A stretch of DNA of 17,946 nucleotides from Cyanobacteria bacterium UBA8803 (GCA_003505715.1 DNXU01000292.1:1-17946), one strand, 5' to 3'; positions 1 through 7,887 are shown, numbered from the stretch's first letter. Translations and numbers: made by a program. The notes: a model not told the origin generated them from the letters alone.

Positions 1-2
1 TC

Positions 3-2147
3 GAAACTACCAGTAGCCAATCCTTGGCTCAACTTGTGCCAAACTGGTATGAATCCTTTAAGAAACTAGCACCCATAGATAAACAAACCATTCGCCAGCA
101 TCCTGGCTTATTTATGGCAAATGCTGATGATGTCGTGTATCGCGGCATGACAAGTGGCAGTCGGGGTGAATCCTTTATTTATTTCGCTGGGACAGAATGG
201 AACGAGACTCGCACATTAGCGCGTCGTCGTTCCCTGCACTGGTGGGGCATTGACGATCGCACTCCCATCATCAATGTTGCCAGTCGTTTGATGCCTGTAC
301 GAACCATTGATGTAGCGATCGCCGGACTAATCAACTCGGATTTTATTCAGCTTCTTCTTACCCTACTCAACCAACGTCCTGTTGCCCTGCGGGGCTATCC
401 TAGTCGGCTGTGTGAAGTGGCAACAAAATTCTATGGGTGCAGGCTACCTCCTGTTATTGCTGTCATTTGTACGGGAGAGTGCCTATTTGACTACCAGCGA
501 ACCTTACTAGAAGCAATATTTCAGGCTCCAGTCATTGAGGAATATGGCTGCCAGGAAACAGGGATTTCCGGACTGACTTGCCCGGAAGCTGGACGCCTGC
601 ATCTAGATAGCGATCGCTGCCTCTACGAAATTATTGATGGGCAACTAGTGACAACGGATCTTTTTAACCGAATCATGCCCCTAGTGCGCTACAAAAGTGG
701 CGATCTGATTGAATTGAACTCACAAACCTGTCCCTGCGGTCGTTCTGGACTTACAGGAAACATTTTAGGACGGATTGAGGATGGCGTTCGTACCTTAGAT
801 GGCATCAAGTATCCCGGTGAAATTACAATGCCGCCCCTTGATGGTATTCTCAATTACCAGGTTTTGCGTCGAGAAGGAACAGAAATCGATATTTACCTAC
901 AACCTGCTCCTGTTAACGAGTTATCCTTAGAACCACTCATTACCTGGGTTCGCAAGACGTTTGGTGAAGTTGATGCTCAAGTCTTTTTAGATGAATCTCA
1001 ACCAATTAATGCCATACCTGAACTGATGGACGACAGTGACTGGATTTATAGTATCAGTTCTGGGTCGTGGACATCTTGGTTGCAGTCGCCTGTATTACCG
1101 AAGGGAGAAGCCAAGAAAGCTGCGCAATTGCTCAAACAACTGGCGATCCCAACGGTAGTGATGGAGTCGGGAATGCCACCTCCAACTCAGGCATTACTAC
1201 AGGAGATTCTCGATACCCCGCCTAGCAAATATCCAGACGTGGAGTGGATAACAGCACGCATATTGCTCTTCTGTTGTAATTTTCTGGCCTTAGAACCACA
1301 GGTCGCATCAATTTATGATCAAGCGGCTGTGCGATTGCAAAATGCTATAGCACAGATGAGTCAGCCGGATCAAGCATCGAAGATAGATCTGCTCATCCCC
1401 AGCCTTTTTATGGACATTAACACTGCCAAGTCAATTTGGCGCGATCACCCATTGCCTGTGTCAGGCAGCCTTGATACCTTCAATATCCAGAATCTTCTGT
1501 ATGCATTTGAACCAGCTTGGCGTAGGGCGATCGCATCTGGGTCAAATACTGTTGTAAAAGCCCTACGCCCCATCTTAGCAATTCTAATCGGCGACTTAAA
1601 CTTTTTTGCTCCTCGATTCGGTACTTGGCTTCTCGCTCATTGGTGCGAACTGGTTCATGGGCAGTCAGTGACTGGGGAAGATACGCCATCAGCCCCCGAT
1701 AACGACCAATTCTTAACAGCATGGCTAGCGTGGAGGCAACAGCTACTTGGTGGGGAAGGCAATACCCAAGCTGCTTTAGCGGCACTTGAGGCGGCGGCAC
1801 AGTCACCCCTCGAACAAGCACGAGTTGAACTGGAAAGAGGTTACGGGATGTTAGTCATGGGACAAACTCTCGAACCCACTGAATGGCTCAATATTCTCGA
1901 TACGAAAGCAGGTATGCTAAGTCCGGGATTACCGAGTGAGGATGTCGATCCGATTCCCTGGATACCGATTTTGCGATCGCTCGCTCAGCCTTTGTTAGAG
2001 AAGGGAGAACACGAACTGGCTTACCAATGCTTAGTTGCCTCTGCTCTACCCTCTTCTCGCACCTCAGCGTTCGATCGTCTAGCTTTTCAAGTTAATAACA
2101 AGCAGTCGGTAATTTGGGATCTTTTAGGGCAGAAGGCAGGAGACTGA
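3..2147 (+). CDS. PaaK/CapK-like adenylate-forming protein with long helical C-terminal region (5' partial)
   Basis: The frame is open to the left window edge, so the true start lies outside; the first start-like codon is TTG at 24 but coding sequence already precedes it. Counting from that TTG, the adenylation motifs are in order: TSGSRG at about 43-48 (nucleotide-binding loop), YGCQETG at 174-180, RYKSGD at 222-227, a CPCGR cysteine pair at 236-240 and ILGRIED at 247-253. This is the pattern of phenylacetate-CoA ligase/CapK (coenzyme F390 synthetase-like) enzymes, which activate a carboxylate with ATP. After about residue 330 the protein continues for roughly 380 residues of alpha-helical, Leu/Ala-rich sequence with no motif I recognise; it may form TPR-like repeats. 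The substrate is unknown. It lies 13 bp upstream of a glycosyltransferase on the same strand, so a shared transcript and a role in surface glycan or glycoconjugate synthesis are plausible inferences. Confidence 0.8.
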   Translation, partial: ETTSSQSLAQLVPNWYESFKKLAPIDKQTIRQHPGLFMANADDVVYRGMTSGSRGESFIYFAGTEWNETRTLARRRSLHWWGIDDRTPIINVASRLMPVRTIDVAIAGLINSDFIQLLLTLLNQRPVALRGYPSRLCEVATKFYGCRLPPVIAVICTGECLFDYQRTLLEAIFQAPVIEEYGCQETGISGLTCPEAGRLHLDSDRCLYEIIDGQLVTTDLFNRIMPLVRYKSGDLIELNSQTCPCGRSGLTGNILGRIEDGVRTLDGIKYPGEITMPPLDGILNYQVLRREGTEIDIYLQPAPVNELSLEPLITWVRKTFGEVDAQVFLDESQPINAIPELMDDSDWIYSISSGSWTSWLQSPVLPKGEAKKAAQLLKQLAIPTVVMESGMPPPTQALLQEILDTPPSKYPDVEWITARILLFCCNFLALEPQVASIYDQAAVRLQNAIAQMSQPDQASKIDLLIPSLFMDINTAKSIWRDHPLPVSGSLDTFNIQNLLYAFEPAWRRAIASGSNTVVKALRPILAILIGDLNFFAPRFGTWLLAHWCELVHGQSVTGEDTPSAPDNDQFLTAWLAWRQQLLGGEGNTQAALAALEAAAQSPLEQARVELERGYGMLVMGQTLEPTEWLNILDTKAGMLSPGLPSEDVDPIPWIPILRSLAQPLLEKGEHELAYQCLVASALPSSRTSAFDRLAFQVNNKQSVIWDLLGQKAGD

Positions 2148-2160
2148 AGTTAGGCTCTTC

Positions 2161-3558
2161 ATGGTAGCGATCATCCGACCGACAATGACATTACTTATCC
2201 AGAGTGACCAGGATGAGGCGGATCTTATTAGAGAAATTGAGAATTTAGGAAAAAACGGCCTAATTTTATGTACAGAGATTATTATTCTTGATGACCCTCT
2301 ATCCGGTCAAAAAATATATCTTAATAATAACCGAAAAAACGCAGAAACTATTAATGATTTTTTAGACTATATAACTACTATCAAAACCGATATTATTAGT
2401 TATATTCCTAGAGGGCTTATTCCCCGTTTATCAATTCCCAAAATTACTTCAAACTTTTTAGCTCCTTGGGTATCATTGACTACTTTACCTCAAGAAACAG
2501 CAAGCGAGATATTGGTGGATGGCGTGGGCTGGATTTTATCAACAAGCTTGGCTAAAATTGTCTTGCCACAACTGGGAGGGTTGGAGAATTGGACAGTTTT
2601 GGCAATGGCGAATGCCTTAGAGATAAACTGCATTTCGTTTGATTGGAAAGGTGTATGTGCAAGCGCTACAAGCGATTTAATTACTTATCAAATAAAACAA
2701 GCTAAAATTCCCAATTTAAAACCCCAAATTAGCACATCGCTAACTATTAATTCTAGGGTACTTGCCCTTGTACCTCATTACCATTGTGAAGTTTGGTTAG
2801 AGAGATGTTTGAGAGGATTGGTTTCTCAAACCTGTCCCCTTGATAACATCGTTGTTATTGATGATGGTTCTGAGCAGCCTCCTGTAAGGATTATTGAAAA
2901 ATTTCCTAACGTTACCTTATTAACATCACCTATTAATGTTGGCCCCTACAGACTCGTTCAACAAGTCATTGAAGATACTAATTATGAGGCTTATCTATTT
3001 CAAGATGCTGACGACTGGTCAAGTTGCGATCGCTTAGAAAAGCTATTACACGCTGCGGTTATTTCAGGTGCTGAGTTGATTGGCACTCAGGAATTCCGGG
3101 TTTATGAAGAACAATCTAAGTTAACACCTGTTTGTTATCCCCTCGATGTTAATCGAGCCTTGGCCGAAAAACCAGGACATCCTTTACTCCACCCCAGCAG
3201 TTTAGTAACGCGAGACTTAGTAATGAGACTGGGTGGCTTTGCGACAGGGTTGAAATTTGGAGGTGATACGGAGTTCTTGTTACGAGCTGCATTGGTTGCC
3301 AGAATTGTCAACGTGCCGGACTACTGCTACTTTCGCCGCAAGCGTTCAGGTTCTCTCACCACCTCTCCTGATACGGGATTGAACTCACCAGCCCGTTTAC
3401 AGTTGTTGATGACATTGAAAAATCGAGCCTATGCCAACTATGCAGCGCTTAAAGAAGGACGGCAACCTGAACTGAGTCCTTTGGTAAAAGCGGAACCGCT
3501 TCAGCTTTGTCATGTCACAGGCCCCGCACTGGTAGGACTTAGGCAAACGCCCCCCTAA
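2161..3558 (+). CDS. Family 2 glycosyltransferase; N-terminal part of a gene split by a MITE
   Basis: Residues about 198-456 form a GT-A domain of glycosyltransferase family 2: a first strand near 199-205, DDGS at 234-237, the metal-binding DAD within QDADD at 281-285, and the acceptor-side GGDTEF at 367-372. Such enzymes transfer a sugar from a nucleotide-sugar, usually to a polysaccharide, lipid or protein acceptor. Residues 1-195 are not confidently recognised; they have an alternating strand/helix look (IIILDDP near 41-46) and could be a degenerate GT-A-like domain. The start is ATG with TTAGG about 6 bases upstream. The last eight or so residues (VGLRQTPP) and the TAA stop are supplied by the inserted element at 3533-3760, so the native C-terminus is lost. 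The first 700 bases are visibly more AT-rich than the upstream gene. Confidence 0.85.
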   Translation: MVAIIRPTMTLLIQSDQDEADLIREIENLGKNGLILCTEIIILDDPLSGQKIYLNNNRKNAETINDFLDYITTIKTDIISYIPRGLIPRLSIPKITSNFLAPWVSLTTLPQETASEILVDGVGWILSTSLAKIVLPQLGGLENWTVLAMANALEINCISFDWKGVCASATSDLITYQIKQAKIPNLKPQISTSLTINSRVLALVPHYHCEVWLERCLRGLVSQTCPLDNIVVIDDGSEQPPVRIIEKFPNVTLLTSPINVGPYRLVQQVIEDTNYEAYLFQDADDWSSCDRLEKLLHAAVISGAELIGTQEFRVYEEQSKLTPVCYPLDVNRALAEKPGHPLLHPSSLVTRDLVMRLGGFATGLKFGGDTEFLLRAALVARIVNVPDYCYFRRKRSGSLTTSPDTGLNSPARLQLLMTLKNRAYANYAALKEGRQPELSPLVKAEPLQLCHVTGPALVGLRQTPP

Positions 3559-3760
3559 CCCCCCAAATCTGGGGGGGACAAGAAATTTCTCCCCTCAAAT
3601 TTGGGGGGAACAAGAAATTTCTCCCCCAAATCTGGAGGGAACAAGAAATTTCTCCCTCAAATTTGGGGGGAACAAGAAATTTCTCCCCCAAATCTGGGGG
3701 GAACAAGAAATTTCTCCCCCCAGATTTGGGGGGTCGGGGGGGCACAATGCGCAAGTCCTA
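3533..3760. mobile_element. MITE-like insertion, 228 bp, with terminal inverted repeats and ACTGG target duplication
   Basis: The left end reads TAGGACTT and the right end reads AAGTCCTA, its exact reverse complement. Inward of these are imperfect inverted arms: C-rich runs followed by CCCCCCAAATCTGGGGGG on the left, and CCCCCCAGATTTGGGGGG on the right. A 5-bp direct repeat ACTGG flanks it at 3528-3532 and 3761-3765, as expected for a target-site duplication. The element encodes no transposase, so it would have been moved in trans by an unidentified transposase. It brings a TAA stop for the upstream glycosyltransferase and another stop (3759-3761) in the frame of the downstream half. Confidence 0.85.
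3561..3715. repeat. Five tandem units of about 31 bp inside the MITE
   Basis: Units span 3561-3590, 3591-3622, 3623-3653, 3654-3684 and 3685-3715 (30, 32, 31, 31 and 31 bp). Each has a near-palindrome of C-run, AAATCTGG or AAATTTGG and G-run, followed by a spacer and the perfect palindrome AGAAATTTCT. Odd units carry AAATCTGG and even units carry AAATTTGG, suggesting a two-unit duplication step. Transcribed, the array would form alternating hairpins. Confidence 0.9.
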
Positions 3761-3770
3761 ACTGGCTAGA

Positions 3771-4655
3771 ATGAGGGAACCGTCGCCAGAGACGCTTTTT
3801 TTCATGAACATCAGTGGAGAGAAGGCATTATTAGAGGTAATTATTCCCGTCAAAGATCGAGTTGAGGTGATAGAGTGCGTTCGTTCGCTAACGGCCATTA
3901 ATCAGGTAAAACGGGTAATTATCTGCGACGGTGGTTCAACGGATAGCCAATGCGTCGAAGCACTTTACCAACTCCAACAACAGCCTCATGTTGAGGTTCT
4001 GTACTTTCCTGAACCAGGATTCAATAAATCGCGACTCCTTAACCAGGGAATTAGGCAAGCGACTAGTGAATTGCTGCTAATTTCTGATGCTGATATTCTT
4101 TGGAACGAAGCCGCCTTGAAGGCTGTGACTTCAAGAGTTTGGTCAGATAGCCATATGATCTGCTGTATCCAAGACGTGGAAGAATCTCAACCTGGCTCGG
4201 TGGCTCTTAAACGCGATCGCTACACTTATCACTGCACTATAGAGTCAGATGTTGCAGTGGTTGAGGTTGTACCTTGGTTTGAAGATAGAGGCGATCGCCG
4301 GCCTGGGTGTGGATTAATCTGTGCTAAGAAAACAACACTGATAGCTCTCGGTGGGTACAAAGAAATTTTTAGAGGTTGGGGTTGGGAAGACCTGGATTTG
4401 CTGATTCGTGCTACTCTTGTCGGCTTCCAGGTTGGTGCTGACGGGAAAGTTATGCACCTTTCCCACTCCGACAAAGTACGCAATCAACATTACGGGAATA
4501 CTGAACCTATGCAAACTCGTAATAGAAATATTATCGTCTGCTTACAGTCTTTAGCAGAGGGGGTGCTAACAGGGGACTTGCCTTACGAAACAATACTCCA
4601 ACCGAAACGAAAAAAGATTCAGGTACGGTTACCACCTTCTAAAAATTACGAATAG
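3771..4655 (+). CDS. Family 2 glycosyltransferase with GT7-like C-terminal motif; C-terminal part of a MITE-split gene
   Basis: This 294-residue ORF is a complete GT-A domain: IIPVKDR at 24-30, DGGS at 53-56, the metal-binding DAD at 106-108, and the acceptor motif GGYKEIFRGWGWEDLD at 194-209, with His residues near 229-232. The GWGxED signature is typical of GT2 enzymes related to the galactosyltransferase (GT7) C-terminal region. No convincing ribosome-binding site precedes ATG 3771 or the in-frame ATG at 3804. The reason is visible: deleting the 228-bp element plus one ACTGG copy joins codons CTG-GCT-AGA-ATG and makes this ORF a direct in-frame continuation of the one ending at 3558. Expression of this half today is uncertain and may depend on reinitiation or a new promoter in the element. 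The TAG stop abuts a palindromic repeat. Confidence 0.85.
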   Translation: MREPSPETLFFMNISGEKALLEVIIPVKDRVEVIECVRSLTAINQVKRVIICDGGSTDSQCVEALYQLQQQPHVEVLYFPEPGFNKSRLLNQGIRQATSELLLISDADILWNEAALKAVTSRVWSDSHMICCIQDVEESQPGSVALKRDRYTYHCTIESDVAVVEVVPWFEDRGDRRPGCGLICAKKTTLIALGGYKEIFRGWGWEDLDLLIRATLVGFQVGADGKVMHLSHSDKVRNQHYGNTEPMQTRNRNIIVCLQSLAEGVLTGDLPYETILQPKRKKIQVRLPPSKNYE

Positions 4656-4716
4656 GCGGTTAAAACCGCCCACTCGCGTTCATCCCCCGGTTAGAAACCG
4701 GGGTCTTCCCGGCGAA
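4655..4716. repeat. Palindromic element between convergent genes (two hairpins; IS200/IS605-end-like)
   Basis: Two strong hairpins are visible: GGCGGTT-AA-AACCGCC at 4655-4670 (7-bp stem, 2-base loop) and CCCCGGTT-AGA-AACCGGGG at 4685-4703 (8-bp stem, 3-base loop), followed by GTCTTCCCGGCGA. This twin-hairpin layout resembles sequences often found at the right ends of cyanobacterial IS200/IS605 elements and their derived palindromic repeats; that assignment is from memory of the pattern. No tnpA or tnpB is present. The element starts exactly at the stop of the glycosyltransferase and supplies the last dozen or so codons of the minus-strand NB-ARC gene. It could also act as a bidirectional terminator. 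Confidence 0.6.
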
Positions 4717-6272
4717 TTAGATAAATTGAGCAGATTGCCCCCTGCATAACCTGTCTGAGTCGCTGCTTGATGTTGTAATGAGGCTAAAATCTGGCACAGG
4801 TGCTTCTCAAGTTGAGCTGGCGTTGCAAAGTGGGTTAAAAGCCGCTCGGTTAAGGGGTGTAAAATCAGTTGAATTTGGGCATCGCGTAAGTAGTCTTGAG
4901 TCTGGGCTTCAATTAAGGCATGGGTTCTAAATAGATTCAGGTTGCCCGTTATAATCTCTTTCTCAATGGTTTGGATGAAGCGTTCCGTGACATACTCCAT
5001 AATCACGGGTTGTTGGGTTAGGTTGCCGCTGCCAGTGTCAATGAGCGATCGCTCATCGAAGATGAGCGATCGCGCCTGAAGTGAGTCTAACGCCTCTAGT
5101 AACTCTCGCCAAGGTACTTTAGGCAGGATTTCTTGGTGTAACTTTGCTGGTGTTACCCCTTCCCGGTGAATTGCCAACCAGTACATAATTTGTTGTTGCA
5201 GAGGAGATAAGCGCTCAAACTGTTGTTCGAGTAAGTCCCACAAATCGCTAAAAACAGTTCGACCTTGAGCTAAAAATGCCTGACTATTGCCGCTAAACAG
5301 GGTTTGAATGGTTGTTGCTGCAATTTTGAGAGCTAGGGGATTTCCACCGAAGTACTTGACAAGGACTAATCGTTGTGATCTAGTTGCGTCTAAGCCTTTG
5401 GTGATGAGGATTTGCTGCCCATCTTCCCCTGAGAGTCCTTGGAGATGAAGCGATCGCACTGGCAGGTTTTTTCCTTCCCGAAATGCAAATCCACCGGGTT
5501 TGTCTCGTCCAGTGATAATCAGGCAACTTTGGTGAGGTTCGTCACAGATGCGATCGAATAGGTGACGGTACGGTTCTAACTCTTGTTGGTATTGTCCGCT
5601 GCGATTTCCGTCTTGCAAGATGGACTCAACGTTATCGAGAACGAACAAACAGCGTTTGGAGTGCAGCTGTTTCATCAGGGTATTAATTGAGCAGTCAGTT
5701 ACGACTTCTGTACCCGCTAAAATGGGCAAAATTTCGCTGAGGATGAGTTCTAAGGGCGGTGCTTGCTGCAAGCTGCGCCAAATCAGATAGTCAAATTTGG
5801 GTTGTACTTGTTGAGCGAGTTTCACTGAGAGGGCAGTTTTGCCGATCCCACCGAGTCCGAAGATTCCAATGGCACGGCAGCAGTCCTCAAGAATCCAATT
5901 TTCTAACGTTTGCAGTTCCGCTTGCCGCCCGTAAAATCGGGAAACGTCGATCGCTTCACCCCAATCTTGCTTACATTGAATGACAGGTAATGCGCTTGCA
6001 CTCTGTTGCGACTGTTGGTAGCGACGCAAAACGGCTTGAAGATTGCCCTTTGAGACAGGTTCGCTGAGGATTTGAGAGAGACTTCGCCACAAATGTGAAC
6101 CAACTTTTTTGATGTAGTCGTGTTCGTAACCCAACTGCTTGGCAATGTTTCCATAAGAACGTCCCTCCCAAGTTTTCAGAAAGACTTCCGATTGAACATC
6201 GTTGAGTCTTTGCCTTTGATTGGCAGAGCCTAACAGCGTATCAACTAAGCTGAGCGCTTCTTGTTCCTTCAT
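4680..6272 (-). CDS. NB-ARC STAND NTPase with vMAP-type N-terminal HTH, C-terminally truncated
   Basis: With ATG at 6272 the protein is 530 residues. Residues 1-85 match the helix-turn-helix domain found at the N-terminus of cyanobacterial NB-ARC/WD40 proteins (SEVFLKTWEGRSYGNIAKQLGY at 28-49). The NTPase follows: P-loop GLGGIGKT at 139-146, Walker B-like VLDNVES at 211-217, TGRDKP near 254-259 and GNPLAL at 310-315, then a winged-helix region. STAND proteins are ATP-driven switches that oligomerise when a C-terminal sensor binds a ligand. Here the sensor (WD40 or pentapeptide repeats) is missing: the protein stops shortly after the linker GYAGGNLLNL, and its last residues (SPGRPRFLTGG) are encoded by the palindromic element. 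An in-frame TTG at 6332 would add 20 residues but lies in a direct repeat, so ATG 6272 is preferred; it has no clear ribosome-binding site. Confidence 0.85.
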   Translation of the reverse strand: MKEQEALSLVDTLLGSANQRQRLNDVQSEVFLKTWEGRSYGNIAKQLGYEHDYIKKVGSHLWRSLSQILSEPVSKGNLQAVLRRYQQSQQSASALPVIQCKQDWGEAIDVSRFYGRQAELQTLENWILEDCCRAIGIFGLGGIGKTALSVKLAQQVQPKFDYLIWRSLQQAPPLELILSEILPILAGTEVVTDCSINTLMKQLHSKRCLFVLDNVESILQDGNRSGQYQQELEPYRHLFDRICDEPHQSCLIITGRDKPGGFAFREGKNLPVRSLHLQGLSGEDGQQILITKGLDATRSQRLVLVKYFGGNPLALKIAATTIQTLFSGNSQAFLAQGRTVFSDLWDLLEQQFERLSPLQQQIMYWLAIHREGVTPAKLHQEILPKVPWRELLEALDSLQARSLIFDERSLIDTGSGNLTQQPVIMEYVTERFIQTIEKEIITGNLNLFRTHALIEAQTQDYLRDAQIQLILHPLTERLLTHFATPAQLEKHLCQILASLQHQAATQTGYAGGNLLNLSNSPGRPRFLTGG

Positions 6273-6324
6273 TGCCAGCAATCGTGACGTATTGGTTAAA
6301 TTTACTGAGTTTTCCAGGCTATCA

Positions 6325-6356
6325 CCTAGCAACGTTACACGCCTAGCAACGTTACA
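6325..6356. repeat. 15-bp direct repeat upstream of the NB-ARC gene, possible operator
   Basis: CCTAGCAACGTTACA occurs at 6325-6339 and again at 6342-6356, a 17-bp period. On the gene strand it reads TGTAACGTTGCTAGG twice, with the palindromic core AACGTT. It lies about 53-84 bases upstream of ATG 6272, which suits a binding site for a regulator, possibly the protein's own HTH domain. That function is inferred; only the repeat is seen. Confidence 0.6.
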
Positions 6357-6549
6357 GGAAATTTACATCCTTCTCCCAAAAGAAAAGAACTCACTTTTTT
6401 TCACCGACAGTGCGATCGGGCGTGGGTTATCAATTGTCAGGTTGCTCAGTGTATCTGCCGATACAATGGACTCAGCCAACACAATCTATGTGGTACATTT
6501 TTACTAATGCTGAAATTCCGATGGGCGAACTGAAGCTAGTAGGTAATCT

Positions 6550-6987
6550 ATGGCATATATACCTAAAGATGCAAAGTGGTACATTGCTGAACTTGTGATG
6601 GAGTTTCAGATAGAGGGCGACTTGCGTAATGTTGTCCACGTCAACCTTGTTCTCATTCGTGCAGATTCACCTGAAGAAGCTTTTGAGAAAGCTGAACAGC
6701 TTGGGCGAGAAGCTGAAGACACCTACAAAAATCCTGACAATCTTACAGTCACCGTCACCTATCGTGGCCTGCGGGAGCTGAATGTTATTCATGATGATTT
6801 GGAACATGGTGCTGAGTTAATCTATGAACAGAAAGTTGGTGTCTGCGAAGATCAACTACAAGCAATGCTCACCTCGAAATCCGAGTTAGCTATTTTTCGC
6901 CCGTGGCAACCTAAAGATTCATCAGTCCCCGACTATACCTCCAAGGATGTAATGGAGGAAGTCAAACGTTATATGGAATTTTCTTAG
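6550..6987 (+). CDS. DUF4288 family protein
   Basis: The 145-residue product begins with ATG preceded by TAGG about 6 bases upstream. It shows the DUF4288 pattern: KWYIAELVMEF near 8-18, VNLVLIRADSPEEAFEKAEQLG in the middle, and the C-terminal half containing YRGLRELNVIHDDLEHGAELIYE. Members are small soluble proteins of unknown function with no catalytic motif that I can point to; about 30-40 residues after the core are less conserved. There is no signal peptide or membrane segment. It is followed 75 bp later by a glycosyltransferase on the same strand, but nothing in the sequence links their functions. Confidence 0.75.
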   Translation: MAYIPKDAKWYIAELVMEFQIEGDLRNVVHVNLVLIRADSPEEAFEKAEQLGREAEDTYKNPDNLTVTVTYRGLRELNVIHDDLEHGAELIYEQKVGVCEDQLQAMLTSKSELAIFRPWQPKDSSVPDYTSKDVMEEVKRYMEFS

Positions 6988-7061
6988 CCTTTAATGGCCT
7001 TAAACGGTTCTTTATAATTATTAGATTACTCTTGCGGAAGGTGGGTTTTATACCAGGAAAG

Positions 7062-7814
7062 ATGCTACCGGACATGATATTATCCCTAATCGTTACTTAC
7101 CGCCAACGCGAGAGCCATTTGAGAACGCTCCTATCTTGGTGGAAGCGGCAATTCAGTTTAGGTCAGTTGAGTGAATGCATGATTGTACTGGTAGAAGTGG
7201 ACAAGTCACCTTCTACATGGATTGAGTCAGAGATTCAAGGTCTCAACGTAGAGTATGCCTACTTTCCCTGCGCTGAAGTATTTCACAAGACGAAGGCTCT
7301 GAATCTAGGATTAAGCCTATCTCAAGGCGAATTCGTTGCACCATTTGATGTTGATTTAATTCCCATCGGAGATACGCTAAGGCAGCATCTGCAAATGGCT
7401 ATTTTAGCGCCGCAGTTTTTGGTAACAGGCTATCGAGTTATGCTGGAGGAAGAAGCAGTTAATATTGAAGAGCTGGATGCAGTCCTCGAACAGACCTCTA
7501 TTGCTCCAGAAGATCGACCTACAGCACTCTGGAAACACCTAATCCGTCGGGAAAGATTTGGTGTTGTACCGTTTTTTAATAAGACTCGTCTGATCGAGAT
7601 TGGTGGCTGGGATGAAGCGTTTATCGGTTGGGGTGGAGAAGATCAGGATCTTATAGAGCGGTATCTCCAAGACAGACGATACCTTTGCCGCTCTCCAGAA
7701 CTAGTGTATTTACATTTGGCTCATGAAATGAATAGACAATGGCACGAGGCATCGCTGGTAGAAAAAAATAGAAACTATTATTACGCTAAAAGGCAAACTT
7801 GCACCAACATCTAG
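7062..7814 (+). CDS. Family 2 / GT7-like glycosyltransferase
   Basis: From ATG 7062 the protein is 250 residues and is a single GT-A domain. It has ILSLIVTYRQRESHL at 6-20, KALNLGLSLSQGEFV near 78-92, the metal-binding DVD at 96-98 and the acceptor-side motif GGWDEAFIGWGGEDQDLIER at 181-200. The WGGED signature resembles that of the glycosyltransferase at 3771-4655, so the two may be paralogues or act in one glycan pathway. The donor and acceptor sugars cannot be told from sequence. Starts at TTG 7032, GTG 7041, ATG 7062 and ATG 7074 are possible; ATG 7062 is chosen because AGGAAAG lies just upstream, although the spacing is short, and ATG 7074 would fit the domain boundary equally well. Confidence 0.8.
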   Translation: MLPDMILSLIVTYRQRESHLRTLLSWWKRQFSLGQLSECMIVLVEVDKSPSTWIESEIQGLNVEYAYFPCAEVFHKTKALNLGLSLSQGEFVAPFDVDLIPIGDTLRQHLQMAILAPQFLVTGYRVMLEEEAVNIEELDAVLEQTSIAPEDRPTALWKHLIRRERFGVVPFFNKTRLIEIGGWDEAFIGWGGEDQDLIERYLQDRRYLCRSPELVYLHLAHEMNRQWHEASLVEKNRNYYYAKRQTCTNI

Positions 7815-7871
7815 AGAGGTAGTGGATTTTAGGCTGTTCGCCACTGTTGAAGAAGCTTTTTTTAGGTTAAC

Positions 7872-7877
7872 AAGGAG
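7872..7877 (+). promoter_or_regulatory. Ribosome binding site for the methyltransferase
   Basis: AAGGAG lies 10 bases before TTG 7888. It is the strongest Shine-Dalgarno match seen near this gene and decides the otherwise unusual TTG start. Confidence 0.65.
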
Positions 7878-7887
7878 ACTTTATTAA

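Noticed and set aside
1480..1821. 113-codon minus-strand frame opposite the PaaK-like gene
   Set aside because: It is a shadow of a well-supported plus-strand gene with no domain of its own.
3561..3715. Possible CRISPR array
   Set aside because: The units are contiguous with no unique spacers and sit inside an element with inverted ends and a target duplication.
3539..3754. Minus-strand 71-codon open frame with repeated peptide units
   Set aside because: It lies wholly inside the MITE tandem repeat and its periodic peptide simply reflects the 31-bp DNA units.
6220..6598. Two plus-strand frames of 95 and 62 codons between the NB-ARC and DUF4288 genes
   Set aside because: They overlap well-supported genes, lack recognisable sequence and have no ribosome-binding site.
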